A program made the translations under genes and the position numbers. This document shows, piece by piece, positions 10,219 through 20,530 of a DNA stretch of 64,000 nt. The notes beneath the pieces were generated by a model. It saw only the letters and a list, made by a program, of their open reading frames with translations, had not been told where the DNA came from and did no database searches. Origin of the DNA: Neurospora crassa OR74A (lineage: Eukaryota > Ascomycota > Sordariomycetes > Sordariales > Sordariaceae); assembly GCF_000182925.2 (NCBI RefSeq), contig NC_026501.1, forward strand, positions 6,179,917 through 6,243,916, in the 5' to 3' direction. Position 1 is the stretch's first letter, and each line of letters starts with the position of its first letter.

Positions 10219-12699
10219 AGCGCGCTTAATCCGGCTTCTCGGATCTACAATGACTGGGGAAGGGGTATCTTGCCTCGAAACACTGATATGGTTGACGGAC
10301 AGAAATAAGGTTGATCAGCAAGCGTACATATAAGACTACATAACCAGCCAGCCAAATGACACCAGGGGTGGATGAAAAGAGACTAGTCGAAAACTCGGCA
10401 TTCATGTATCTACATAGCTTAGTAGTGTAGGTATGTAGTGATGTCCATGGTTGCTCGGAGAGAGCTGAGCCTCCGTCTCTGTCACATATCGCCAGTCCAG
10501 CGAGACCAGGAACCCGCTTCAGCCCAAATGACAACTCACTTGTCGAGTGTGAGCCATGTGTTCAAATGACAATGCATGCAGCTCTGCAGAGCAGTGTGCA
10601 TACGTATGACGTTGGAGTTACATACATCAAGGGGAGGTATGTAGTATAATGTATCAAGAGCCGAGGCGAAAATTGTGTTAGACGGATGTCAGTCTTCTTG
10701 AGCGACAAGGCAAGTCGTTCTGAAAAAAAGCCGCTAATGATGAAGGAGGGTCTTCAGGTGAATCGGAGCTCGCCACGTAAGGGTTCGGGGTAGCCAGATT
10801 GGATAAGGTACAGAACGGACGACATTTCGGGCTTAGAAGGCATCGTCATGCTTCTCTCCTCGGTCCTATGTTTCAAGGGGTGACTGGCTCGAGTATGTAA
10901 GGTGCTGACGGGACGTTGATAGGGGACATCGGCAGGGTTCCCCGGGTATTGGGTTCTGATGAGATACCATGGGTTGTTCTTTGTGTTGCCTGGTTTGTCT
11001 CCCGCATTTCCAGAAAAGGGGCTGATGAACATGAGAGGACAGCACGCGCCTCTTGGATGAATTCTTGGTGGTCGAGTTGCGGCCTCACCGTCGGGCAACA
11101 AAATGCAACCTGAACTCAACGGTTCGTCGTACCTACGAATGATCGTCACCCAGACGGCCGCCTTGTTGGATTTGATAGTCATTGATGGCGGCCTAAACAA
11201 ATACTTTCGGAGCCAAGTCCATCTCTGATTTGCGAGCTGTGCGCGGAGCCTCATGTAACCACAACTTTGCAGAAGCTGAGAAACGTGAATTCCAGAGCAC
11301 GGGGTGATAGGGTCGGGTCGGAGATAATTCATAGAATAGCCGACTGGTCAGCGATCACTGGAGGGGTTTTCGAGTGGCTTAATGGGTTGTCCCAACTGTG
11401 AAGGGCCGGGTTGGGAACCCCGCGGGGATGAACGACTTCCTCGTTTCACCCCCTGTCGAACACATGCATATATGGCGTAGCCTCCGCCAATTGCACAATC
11501 TGCGACAGCCACACCTGAGAATGATTCCTTTCGCCGGTGTTATTCTGACCTCGTCGTGGTAGCGAGTCGGTGTTCGAAGCCGAAGTCTGGTAGTCTTTTT
11601 GCGGGACACTTTTCGAGTAGCACAACAGAAAAGCTCTCGACGGATTTTCACCGACGAGGAGCCTGACAATAAGTGTTTGCTGGCGCCCGAGCCGAAATCG
11701 TCCTCGCAGGAACAACCTTCTTATTTCGGGAGTGGTACATAGCCACATGATGTGGTCTTGCTCGGGCGTTATAACACAGAGCGTGACATGAGTAGCGTAG
11801 GAGCGGAATGCCGGACTGTTGAGGGTGAACGTTAGGTAGACAACGGGATAGGCCGTAGAAAACATGGGGTATCCTCGGTTCGACCAGTGGCCATGAAGTG
11901 CTCCCCCTTCCTATGACAAGATTTCGGGAAGAAGAGGTCTTGTAAGCTAACACGCTATTCCTCATGTAAAGTGCCAAGACAATGCCTACGGGTACGGATT
12001 GTTCAGATTCGTCCTGCATGTGCTTGCAGACACTTGTCTTCCGAATATCTTCACTCTTTCCTATTGTGGTAATCCCGCTACAACCGGAACAAAAGTATAA
12101 ACGACAAGGCAGAGTAAGGCCACAAGGTTTCGGAACCATGTCGCGACAACTGTGTTTCGTCATTGGGCAGCAACGCCAATATTGTGGTAGATTCTGAGAG
12201 CCCTAATTGCCCTGACAGTAGTTTGGAGGAAGCATCTTAGCCAGAGGGTAGGCGTCGTGAAAATTTGATTGGGGCGGCGCCAGGAATGTTGGCATACGTA
12301 TATTGCGTACCACTCTTTCGTGCGCATCTTGCAGTACACCGCGTATCAGAACCATTGGGAAAGAAACCTGGCCAGCCCGCGCTTGGCGACTAACGCGATT
12401 ACCCGTGTTGCGACCTTGCTATTTGAGGTTACTGTAGACAGTGCTTCGCGAACATGAACGGAGCTGAATGCGGATCACACGGCGAGTATCAACTCCATCG
12501 TGAGACACCAACTGGACGTCCAGACAACAGGTTGGGCACAGATTGGTCAACGCTCAGTTGGAAGCGCAGAGCCGCATGACCAACTAACAAGCCAGTAAAG
12601 GTTAAATAAGGGCGGCTGGCACCGAGAGTGAATCTGAACCCTTGCTCGATCTCCAACATTCCCAAACAACTCATCTCCAAGAATTCGAGCCCATTCAAG
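9412..12699. other. Gene-poor stretch with a poly(A) tract
   Basis: Reading frames of up to 192 codons exist on the minus strand (10754-11332, 11648-12163), but they overlap other frames, lack recognisable motifs and end arbitrarily, so I do not call them. A 68-nt A run sits at 10143-10210. The last 100 bp are the leader of the gene at 12700. Confidence 0.45.
10143..10210 (+). repeat. 68-nt poly(A) tract
   Basis: An uninterrupted run of A flanked by GGGAG and GAGGACAG. It could be the tail of a retroposed sequence or slippage of a simple repeat. I see no reverse transcriptase remnant or clear target-site duplication around it. Confidence 0.9.
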
Positions 12700-15415
12700 A
12701 TGGCGACCTTGTTCGATAACATTCACAGGCGTGCGCACCGGGTGCATGCCCGCTTCCATCCCCACCACGACGATCGTCACGCGGAAAGAGACTCGTATAT
12801 GACCTTGACGATCCGTAATCTTCCCTTGGGGACCACAGAAAACGACGTCTTTGAGCACATTAGGCGACAGAGACACGATTCTGACCCCATTGTCAATCCC
12901 TTGACCAAGGAAACGAACCAGCGCACGCTCTGCGCGGTCGTCACAATTCGCCAGGAGACAGAGGAGAAATGCAAAGTTGTGCGTGACAAGCTCCATCTTA
13001 CACGCATCTACCCAAGGTTCCCGGCGGGAGATGTCAAAGATTCAGTTGTCATGGTGAGCGATGAGTTTCTCGGTGTAACAACGATCGCCGAGCACGATGA
13101 CCCTCAGTTCGAGTAAGCCGCTTTGCCATAACCTGGATTCATGTTCGATGATGAGAGCTTCTCGCTGACAATGCCGAATACAGTATGTATTTCGTTCATG
13201 GTCTCGGAGGGCATGCTTTTAAGTCTTGGAGCACGGACAAAGGTGCACCTCACATGTGGCCCAGAGACTTCCTTCCCAACGACATCAAAGCTAGGCCCCT
13301 GGATCCCATGAATTGGCACGGCCCGAAGTTAGCTGGTCGCTTGGCAACCGTGGGATATCGTGCAAGCGCTATGTGTGCCTCCGCTGCCACTGCGACGATC
13401 GACAAGATATCGCAGAATTTCCTCAACCATCTTAGGGCTGACCGTACTGAGGTGAGTCCGACCACCATATTTTGTCTGCGTCTCTGACTAACGCTCAGTC
13501 CAACAGGGATCAAAGCGTCCAATGTACTTCGCTTGCCATAGCCTTGGAGGCTTGGTCGTCTGTCAGGTATAGGAAATCCTGTCGACTCGAGGATCCGGTG
13601 TGGTCGTGTCTAACCATCGGTTCTTCTAGGCCCTTATTCATGCTCTGTCGAAAGAGTCACATAGGCTAGAGCGATTCCAAGATTGTCAAAGTACATTCTT
13701 CAATGGTGAAGAATGCCTCGTCAAGGGGATTTTCTTCTTTGGCACTCCCTTCGTGAGTCCGCAACCTTCGAACGCCCCGGAATCCCTCCATGTATCGGCG
13801 TTTGCTGACAGACAGCAATGATTACAGGAAGGCTCCAGGCTAGCCAGATATGCTTCCCGCATTGTCAAGTTCCTCCGGGGCAATGACACTCTGATAGATA
13901 GCTTGAGTATCGAATCCGAGGACCTAAACACCATTGTTGCCAGGTTTGATCAGATGCGAAACCACCCAAGGACAAGGATTCCGATTGTGATCGCATATGA
14001 GATGCAGCCAATGTTTGGAATGAGATTCGTACGTCGAAATATCGTTTCCTTTTTCAGTAAAGGTCTCCTCAGGAATCATAAGAGCTCCGATTCAACCTGA
14101 CACTAACACATACTCTCAGGTAACGGACCCCGACTCAGCCATGAGCTCATTTGACTGCCAGACCATCGGCATTGAAGGCGATCACCGTACCATGATCAAG
14201 ATGGAGAACAACCAAGACCAAAGTTACCGTGACGTTGCTGAATTCATAATTCGAATGATCCAACAGACACTCTCTGGATCCAGCATTATCCCATCCTCTT
14301 CTGCGGCGAAGCTTGGGAGAAAAGTCTTTCAGGAACTGCCTTTCAGACAGAACCTAGCGAGAGACGAAAGCCCCCCTCCATATAAAGGCCAAGGTTCATG
14401 CCGGCCTTCCACAGCAAGTTCGGCCAGCGACGGAACATCGGCCTCTGACCCTTCTCCTCACTCCCAACCAGTTGGTTTGGGTATCAGCAACCCAAAATCC
14501 GAAGAAAGCAACACTCCCAGCATATCCCGCTCCAACATCGTCCCCGTCAGGCTCGACGACCTTATGATGCCTCCCAATCGTATAAATGGTGGAAAGGAAG
14601 ATAACCGAGATTTCGCCCTGCTCTCAAAATTCGACGTCGTCTTCCTTCTCGACGACACGGGATCGATGATGGAAGCCATCGAGCCGGCCCCCTCAATTAA
14701 TGGCAACTGCGAGGCAAAGGAACGTTCGAAATGGGATGAAATGATCGAATCTCTGCGCTACATCGTCGATATTGTAACACACTATGACCGTGACGGTGTA
14801 GATGTGCATTTCTTATACCGGGACGATAAGGACGAGTTCAGAATCCAAAATGGACAACGGGTTCTAGATCTCTTGACCAACGAAGTCAGTCCAGACGAGA
14901 TTGGTGGCGGAACCTTCATTGCCGAGCGACTTTGGACAATCCTGACGGCCTATATCGACCGATTCGAAAACTATCGGCTACGGATGGCAGAGCGGGCACC
15001 TTGTCCCGAGAAGCCAAAAATGTTGAACCTTATTGTGATTACAGACGGAGCGGCGGATGACAAGGATGCGGTAGAGGATGTAATCGTCAATGCAGCGAGG
15101 AGGCTGGATGAACTGAGGGCGCTTCCGAACCAGGTAGGAATTCAGTTCCTGCAAATCGGCAGAAACGAAGCGGCTTCGAGATGGTTGAAGACATTGGATG
15201 ATGACCTGAACGAGAAGCATAGAGTTCGAGACGTGAGTTGGACCTTCCCACCCGTCTTATCCTGCCGCCTCATTGAAGCCATACTGACAGAACGCGTGGG
15301 ATAGATGGTTGACACCCGTCCCTGGGACAGAGTCGATGAGATAGATAAGTCTTTGCAAGAGAGACTTACTAACATTCTCCTCGGCGGCATTGACAGAGCC
15401 AGAGACATGGAGTAA
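12700..15415 (+). CDS. RRM-like / SesB-type alpha/beta hydrolase / VWA fusion protein
   Basis: Seven exons: 12700-13112, 13184-13451, 13507-13566, 13630-13752, 13828-14028, 14120-15232, 15305-15415, giving 762 residues with all phases consistent. Residues about 30-110 look like a beta-alpha-beta fold (LTIRNLPLGTTENDVFEHI), RRM-like. Residues about 138-400 are an alpha/beta hydrolase of the SERAC1/SesB type. It shows YFVHGLGG (oxyanion region), CHSLGG with the probable nucleophile Ser239, a FFFGTPF segment, and the probable catalytic His377 in GDHRTM. After a Ser/Pro-rich linker, residues about 528-700 form a von Willebrand A domain with a near-complete MIDAS (DDTGS from Asp533, later TDG). 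A conserved-looking tail rich in Asp/Arg with ILLGGIDR follows. SesB-like hydrolases are known N-terminal effectors of fungal NLR proteins; here VWA takes the place of a NACHT or NB-ARC module. A role in lipid hydrolysis or incompatibility-type immunity is inference. No signal peptide is evident. Confidence 0.85.
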
Positions 15416-15787
15416 GCCCAAAGAAACGAAGGAACATGGTGTCTTAATGCTCCACCTGAGTGAAGGGATGGAGCAGATTTCGATCATGATGACAATTTTT
15501 GACAAGGCGCTTAAGAATGATATTCTGTTGCTTTGGTTGGATTTGACCGAGGGTCACATTCGGTTGGCAGCGCACGTGGGACACGAGGCCATGACCAATG
15601 GAAATAATTATTTGTCTTGATGAGTGACTTAACATGGCGTCGCGGTGTTACGGCCCCTGTATATCATTCAATATCTGTTTTATAATCACTGCGAGTTTCC
15701 CCTTTGTTAGCGTTCTGGACGATACATCAATGCGTGGGCTGCCCTGACGGGCAAAGCTACCTGTATGTTTCCCAGCTCGTGGAATAC
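15416..15787. other. Convergent 3' flanks
   Basis: Region between the hydrolase-VWA gene and the minus-strand metallo-beta-lactamase gene. A frame of 76 codons (15390-15620) overlaps the end of the upstream gene and probably belongs to its 3'UTR. Confidence 0.5.
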
Positions 15788-16648
15788 TCAGACAATCTTG
15801 GTCTCCACGCCTCGCTTCAACCAAAGCACCCTATCCTCCACCCCTGCCTTCGCAAAGTCATGTGCCAGTTGGGCCCCAGATTCCGCAAAGTGACTCCATG
15901 ACTCGAAGTGCAATGGAACAATTACGTCGGCTCCGATGTCCTTGGCCAACTGCGCTGCCTGGTCACCACCCATGGTGATCTGCAGCGGGCCTCCACCATC
16001 AGCACCCCCGCCGGGCAAGATTACAGTTGCTTTTCCGATGTTCAGCATGGCGACAGCGATATGATATTTCGCCTTCATCTTGCCAAGCTCTTCGAGATGA
16101 ATCGTGTCTCCAGAGAAGTATATCGCATTCGGACGACCGTCAGGCTGTGTTCCAAAAGCCCCGTCTGAAGAGCTGACAATGAAGCCCACTACCTGACCGC
16201 CAGGTAAGTGCTTGCATGGAGTGGCCGTCACTTCCAGCTTCCGCGCTTTTCCCTCGCCTCCAAAATCAAGACAAACGGTTTCCCAGTTCTTAAGGCCCCG
16301 CACTCCTGGCCGCGGAGCTAGTTGAGAAGCGCCGTCTCTGGTGGTGAGGACCCTTCGAGCATCAAGAAGGCGTCGGCCAAGCTCATCTAGGTTATCCGGA
16401 TGATCTTCATGGCTGAGTAGAACAGCATCGATGGGAGGGAGCTGGTCGATTGTTAAGGCCGGGGAGTCGGACTTTTTGATGACAAGACCGCGATACTCGA
16501 TTTGGGTGCTGCCGGGACCGAACACGGGGTCTGTGATAAGATTGATACGGTTCGGACTGCTTGGCTCACCAAGATGGATCAAGGCGGTAGCTGTACCAAT
16601 ATTGGTAATGCTGAGGGGGTAATCAAATGAAATTTGTGTCGGGGGCAT
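15788..16648 (-). CDS. Metallo-beta-lactamase-fold hydrolase
   Basis: Single-exon protein of 286 residues. The metal-site motifs of the MBL fold are visible in order: SHEDHPDN (His80, His83, Asp85), KHLPGG (His147), YFSGDT (Asp181) and PLHFESW (His247). This spacing and the absence of extra domains suggest the small UlaG/UPF0173-like branch of the family. The N-terminal part has the expected strand followed by LITDPVFGPG. The substrate cannot be predicted; related fungal proteins are usually annotated as Zn-dependent hydrolases of unknown substrate. It is probably cytosolic, as no targeting signal is seen. The ATG at 16648 is the only start before the first strand. Confidence 0.88.
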   Translation of the reverse strand: MPPTQISFDYPLSITNIGTATALIHLGEPSSPNRINLITDPVFGPGSTQIEYRGLVIKKSDSPALTIDQLPPIDAVLLSHEDHPDNLDELGRRLLDARRVLTTRDGASQLAPRPGVRGLKNWETVCLDFGGEGKARKLEVTATPCKHLPGGQVVGFIVSSSDGAFGTQPDGRPNAIYFSGDTIHLEELGKMKAKYHIAVAMLNIGKATVILPGGGADGGGPLQITMGGDQAAQLAKDIGADVIVPLHFESWSHFAESGAQLAHDFAKAGVEDRVLWLKRGVETKIV

Positions 16649-17352
16649 GATGAGAGATCAGGTGCCGTGGACAACCACCTTTGTGTCGATGTTTGATAGC
16701 CGTGAAAATGTGAGTACTTGTCTTGCAATTCTCTCCAAGCCAATTTGGAAATTGCATGCTGTTAAGCTGACCATGGTTCTGTTGAGCTTTGGGTGGTTTA
16801 TGTAAAGACAGATCCCTCATCAGTGCGTAATGTGGGCATCATGAGCAACGGCGCCGCAGTGACCATGTTCTCCACAGAAGTTCTCCAGAGTGAATATCAG
16901 ATGATGGTTCAAGGTCCAGGCGTCGAAACGGCATTTTGGAGAGGCGTGGGAGGAAGTCGACGTCAACCATGTGATGGCTCGCCCTGGCCGGTCCGGAAGC
17001 CAGTCGCTTGTCATGTTGGGCCGTCTTCAAGCTGGATGACGAGGATTGGCAGATGACAAGTCTGGAAAAGACGCGACATTGTCCAGTTTCGGATTGGAAC
17101 TCAAACGTGTGTAAAGTGGAAGTGTCTAGCAGAACTGATTTATACGAAAGCGCGTGGTTGTAATCCAGTGTCGTCGTGGGTGCTGTCCACCCACATACAT
17201 ACAAGTACCTTGAGGTGGAGGTAGAGGTAGAGGTAGGTTGCCTGTATGAACAGCAGATAAGATAAGCTGATACCCAATAAGCAACCTACCTAACGAGACG
17301 GCATAGAACCCCCCCGCCGCGAGACGGGTTGAACGCTCAGACCACCTAAATG
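16649..17352. other. Intergenic, upstream of the MBL gene
   Basis: No coding signal. A GGTAGA-type microsatellite lies at about 17210-17235, close to the left end of the AT-rich transposon. Confidence 0.45.
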
Positions 17353-17377
17353 CAGTAGAAACCCCTGCTTTTGCTAA
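17353..17377 (+). repeat. Left terminal inverted repeat
   Basis: 25 nt, an exact reverse complement of 20122-20146. The core CCCCTGCTTTTGCTAA is repeated once more in direct orientation at 17574-17589. Confidence 0.85.
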
Positions 17378-18627
17378 TAATTCCGGCAGCCAAAATCCTT
17401 AGCAAAAGGGGGGGTTTTGCAAAAGAGGGTGCTTGCGCACAGACCAGACATGAGCCTCTTGGCCACTGGAAGCCTGTCGATGGACCAAAAAAGTGGACCA
17501 AAAGTGGGCCATTAGACCCAGCTCCCCCCCCCCCGGTACAAGGGTATAAGTGTTCTCTCCCACCAAAACCTGACCCCTGCTTTTGCTAATCCGGGCCGTC
17601 AGCGTTGCAATTAGCAGTTTGCAGTCCTTACATATTGACCCTTAAAAGTTTATTAGCGTAGTTCTTGCCCCACATACTCTTACAAGGGGGGTTGCAAAGC
17701 GGGACACATCTATCTACGGCTTCTAATTGGCTGAAATTGCCTAACCTCAAAGTGAGAGCGAATTAACAGAACACACGCACACAAACCCTCTAAATACTAG
17801 CCTAGAATTATTAGAATTACTAGAACTACTACCCTATTGCCTTCTATAATAGGAAAGTTATAGCGTACTTATAGGGTACTCTAGCGCATTCAACTAATTA
17901 GATTTTAGGATTACTTGTTAAAATAATTAGTAAATTAATAATTTTTCTTGAAATTACAATTTTGACCAAAATTACACAAATTACCCAAATTACTTAAATA
18001 GATTTAAAAAGCGGTATAAATACTAAATTTCAATTGGAATCAACGAAATCTAAAACTCTAAAGCGGATGTTTGCTCAACGCATATACTAATATTTGGTCC
18101 GTGTACGAACAAACACTAGTAATTAACTAGTAATTAACTAGTTAGTTATATATAATCCTCTTCCGCCCTTCCGTTTTTAAATCTATTCTTTTACTCTCTT
18201 TTATATACAACCCTCTCTTTTACCCTTACTAACCCTTTTTTATCTTAATACTTTATTAACTCTTATAGATTATTAACCTTTAACTTCAATTGCTTTAATA
18301 AGAGGAAATTCAATATTAAAAAGATAATAGCAATCCTATTACTAATAATAAAGAGAATTTTATTTATACGGGTAATATAGACTATAATTATAATAAGTAC
18401 GCTACTAAGGAAAGGAACTTACGTAATTAGTAATGCTATAAGCTCCTCCTTTTTACCCTGCTACGCCGCTCCGCTATTATTAACGCGCTTAATTAATATA
18501 TTTACCTTCTAAATTATTACTATATATTAATTATTACTAACTATTATTATTAGTACCTTAATTACAATTATCCTTACCTAAATTTAAAAGTCCTACTCCG
18601 CCTTAACCCTAATAAATCCGCAATGCT

Positions 18628-18659
<32 letters not shown>

Positions 18660-19499
18660 GCAAGACCCCCTATTGTTACCCTCGCCCAACGCTAATACTA
18701 CCCTCTTATTATTAATTAACCCTACTGAATTATCTTTTACTTCTTAACTGTTACTTAAAAAGTGAAAGTTAGCGCCCACTATATATAAGGAGCATATTAT
18801 CTATAAAGTACTTCGTATATATACTAAAATAGATTATAAGGAGATTACTAATTGCTTTAATTTTACTATAAGGTAAATATAATTTTAGAAATAAAATTAT
18901 TAGTATTTAAATTCTAATAACTAAATAGATAAATATAATATATTTACTTATATAAAATAATCCCCTAATACTGTAAAGTAGGGGGTAGACTGTATATTAT
19001 TCCGCTGTCCACCCTTAAAATTCTCTTCCACTATATAAATATACCTATAAAATTAAAGAGGTTCCTATCGTAGTACAAACTCTAGAAGCGTATCCCTGAA
19101 TTTAATTAATATAGCGAATATGCTATTTAAATAGCGATAGAAGTGCAAAGTATCTGCTACGTAGAATAATCTACGCGCCTCCCCCTTAGTAAAAGAACCC
19201 GCCGCCTTCGTTTCGAATTCGCTTTACAATTCGCTAACTTTACCCTATTTAAATAGGAGTCCTAGATTTAGTTTAATAAAACGTAAGTAAATAGTATTAA
19301 TTAAAGCCGTCGTTTCGTTACCCTCTTTAAAAATAAAAATATTAACAACTTTACTAAAATTAAATCGAAACTTCGGGGATAAATATTTTAGGTTTGCTTT
19401 ACGGGCAAGATAAAGAGTATATTTGTCTTTTAGAACTATAAAGAGTGGGGTACAATTACTAGTAAATCCTACTAGGAACGGATTTTCCCTCTTTTACAA

Positions 19500-19840
19500 C
19501 AATTTTAGTTACAAAATTCGTCCTTCTATATTATACAGAATAATACTCCTTCTTATAGTTTACGAGCAATAAAGGTATTTATAGCTCAAATTTTCGATCC
19601 CGCAAAGGTTATCCCTTGGCCCCCTTACTCTCCCGATTTTAATTCTATTAAAAACGTCTGGAATTGGATAAAAAATTGGATTGAGTGTAAATACCTAATT
19701 AAACCAACTAGATTGAGTCTCAAATCTACAATCGAGGAAGCTTAGGAAGCTATTCCAGTCGATTACCTTTAACGGTTAGTATATTTAATGCCTAGAAGAA
19801 TACAGGCGGTTATTACTGCGAATAGAAGCCATACCTAATA
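19500..19840 (+). pseudogene. Tc1/mariner transposase C-terminal relic
   Basis: Frame containing codon 19617 (TGG): QNNTPSYS-x-RAIK, then about 36 residues later WPPYSPDFNSIKNVWNW, then an EEA-stop-EAIPVDYL-stop-RL segment and an RRIQAVI segment. In active relatives the first motif has the second catalytic Asp where Asn (19539-19541) now stands, and the ENVW motif has the catalytic Glu where Lys (19650-19652) now stands. In-frame stops replace expected Trp and Gln codons. All of these fit C:G-to-T:A transitions. Confidence 0.8.
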
Positions 19841-20121
19841 CTAGGGGAAGTATCGGCTATAAAAAGGTACTCGGATTACCCTAGTTTTAGTATAGCAAAT
19901 ACAGTAATTCTCCGTAACTCCTTTCTCCCTATTCAAAATCTATAGGGTCCATATATGCAATTCTATTAGTTTTATTCCCTATCACCCCCCTTATCATTCC
20001 CCTATCAAAATCCCCTATAAGTACCGAACTAACGAACTTTCCAGGGGTGATGTGTACTACCAGAGGGAATGCGGGCAACTGAAATCTTTAGCAAAAGGGG
20101 GGGTTTTAGCAAAAGTGGGGG

Positions 20122-20146
20122 TTAGCAAAAGCAGGGGTTTCTACTG
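20122..20146 (-). repeat. Right terminal inverted repeat
   Basis: Exact inverted partner of 17353-17377. Immediately inside it are two further copies of a TTAGCAAAAG motif. The 20-mer at 20088-20107 is identical, in the same orientation, to 17399-17418. Confidence 0.85.
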
Positions 20147-20197
20147 TGTAACTGCCTGCATTCACACCTACCCGACTCGACCTCAGCTGGGGCAAGA

Positions 20198-20530
20198 ATG
20201 CGACAATACACTGGACCCACCCGCCGCCCAAGGCAACGAGAGCTTGAGGTAAGCTCCATCGATAGCTACGTACCTTTGTCCGTGCGTCAACGCCAGCCCA
20301 TTGCCCGCCTGCCGACTTGTTCAGTTGCATCAACACAACATCTCAATCCGGAACAGTTCATCCATCAAACAACCATTTCGTCTACCATACCCGAGCCCTT
20401 CGACCTGCGCGCTTACCGGTCTATTCACAAACCCAAGAAACAGTCAATCACGCTGACGCCTCAAGACAGCCTGACGTCACCTTTCCTTCAACTAGACAAA
20501 CCGCCAGTCGCTGCAATATCTCCACAATAA
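20198..20530 (+). other. Upstream ORF in the RPT4 leader with YRS-family motifs
   Basis: A 110-codon frame whose TAA (20528-20530) overlaps the RPT4 start codon as TAATG. Near its end it reads [11 protein letters not shown] followed by [12 protein letters not shown], motifs that otherwise occur only in the genes at 6712 (PFDRNAYRS, PPKKQSF) and 8811 (AYRS, APKKQSIILNP). It may be a relic of a YRS-family gene now serving as 5' leader, an upstream ORF that limits translation, or chance. I favour a relic, with modest confidence. Confidence 0.35.

Larger units (their letters stand above)
17353..20146 (+). mobile_element. Mutated Tc1/mariner DNA transposon
   Basis: The element is bounded by 25-nt inverted repeats, identical at 17353-17377 and (reverse complement) 20122-20146, beginning CAGTAGAAACCCCTG. 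The interior from about 17640 to 20040 is strongly AT-rich, with no frame of 60 codons between 17589 and 20052. A transposase relic on the plus strand at about 19500-19840 shows the Tc1/mariner signature WPPYSPDFNSIKNVW and a downstream MPRRIQAVI segment. Stops have replaced expected Trp and Gln codons, and acidic catalytic residues appear replaced, all by changes of the C-to-T/G-to-A type. The flanking dinucleotides are TG on both sides rather than the usual TA. The terminal motif recurs inside the ends, so the boundaries may be composite. The element is inactive. Confidence 0.85.

Noticed and set aside
10754-12163. Minus-strand frames of 192, 139 and 171 codons
   Set aside because: They overlap one another in different phases, have scattered Cys and Arg typical of random frames, and no shared exon structure could be drawn.
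15291-15304. Earlier acceptor (CTGACAG, 15290) for the last exon of the hydrolase-VWA gene
   Set aside because: It leads to a stop after 17 codons without family resemblance; the acceptor at 15304 gives the expected Met-Val-Asp-Thr tail.
15390-15620. 76-codon frame after the hydrolase-VWA gene
   Set aside because: It overlaps the last exon in another phase; the tail of the VWA gene (ILLGGIDR, then stop at 15413-15415) fits the family, so this is probably 3'UTR.
17371-17589. 72-codon frame at the left transposon end
   Set aside because: Made of G/C runs and terminal-repeat sequence; no resemblance to a transposase N-terminus.
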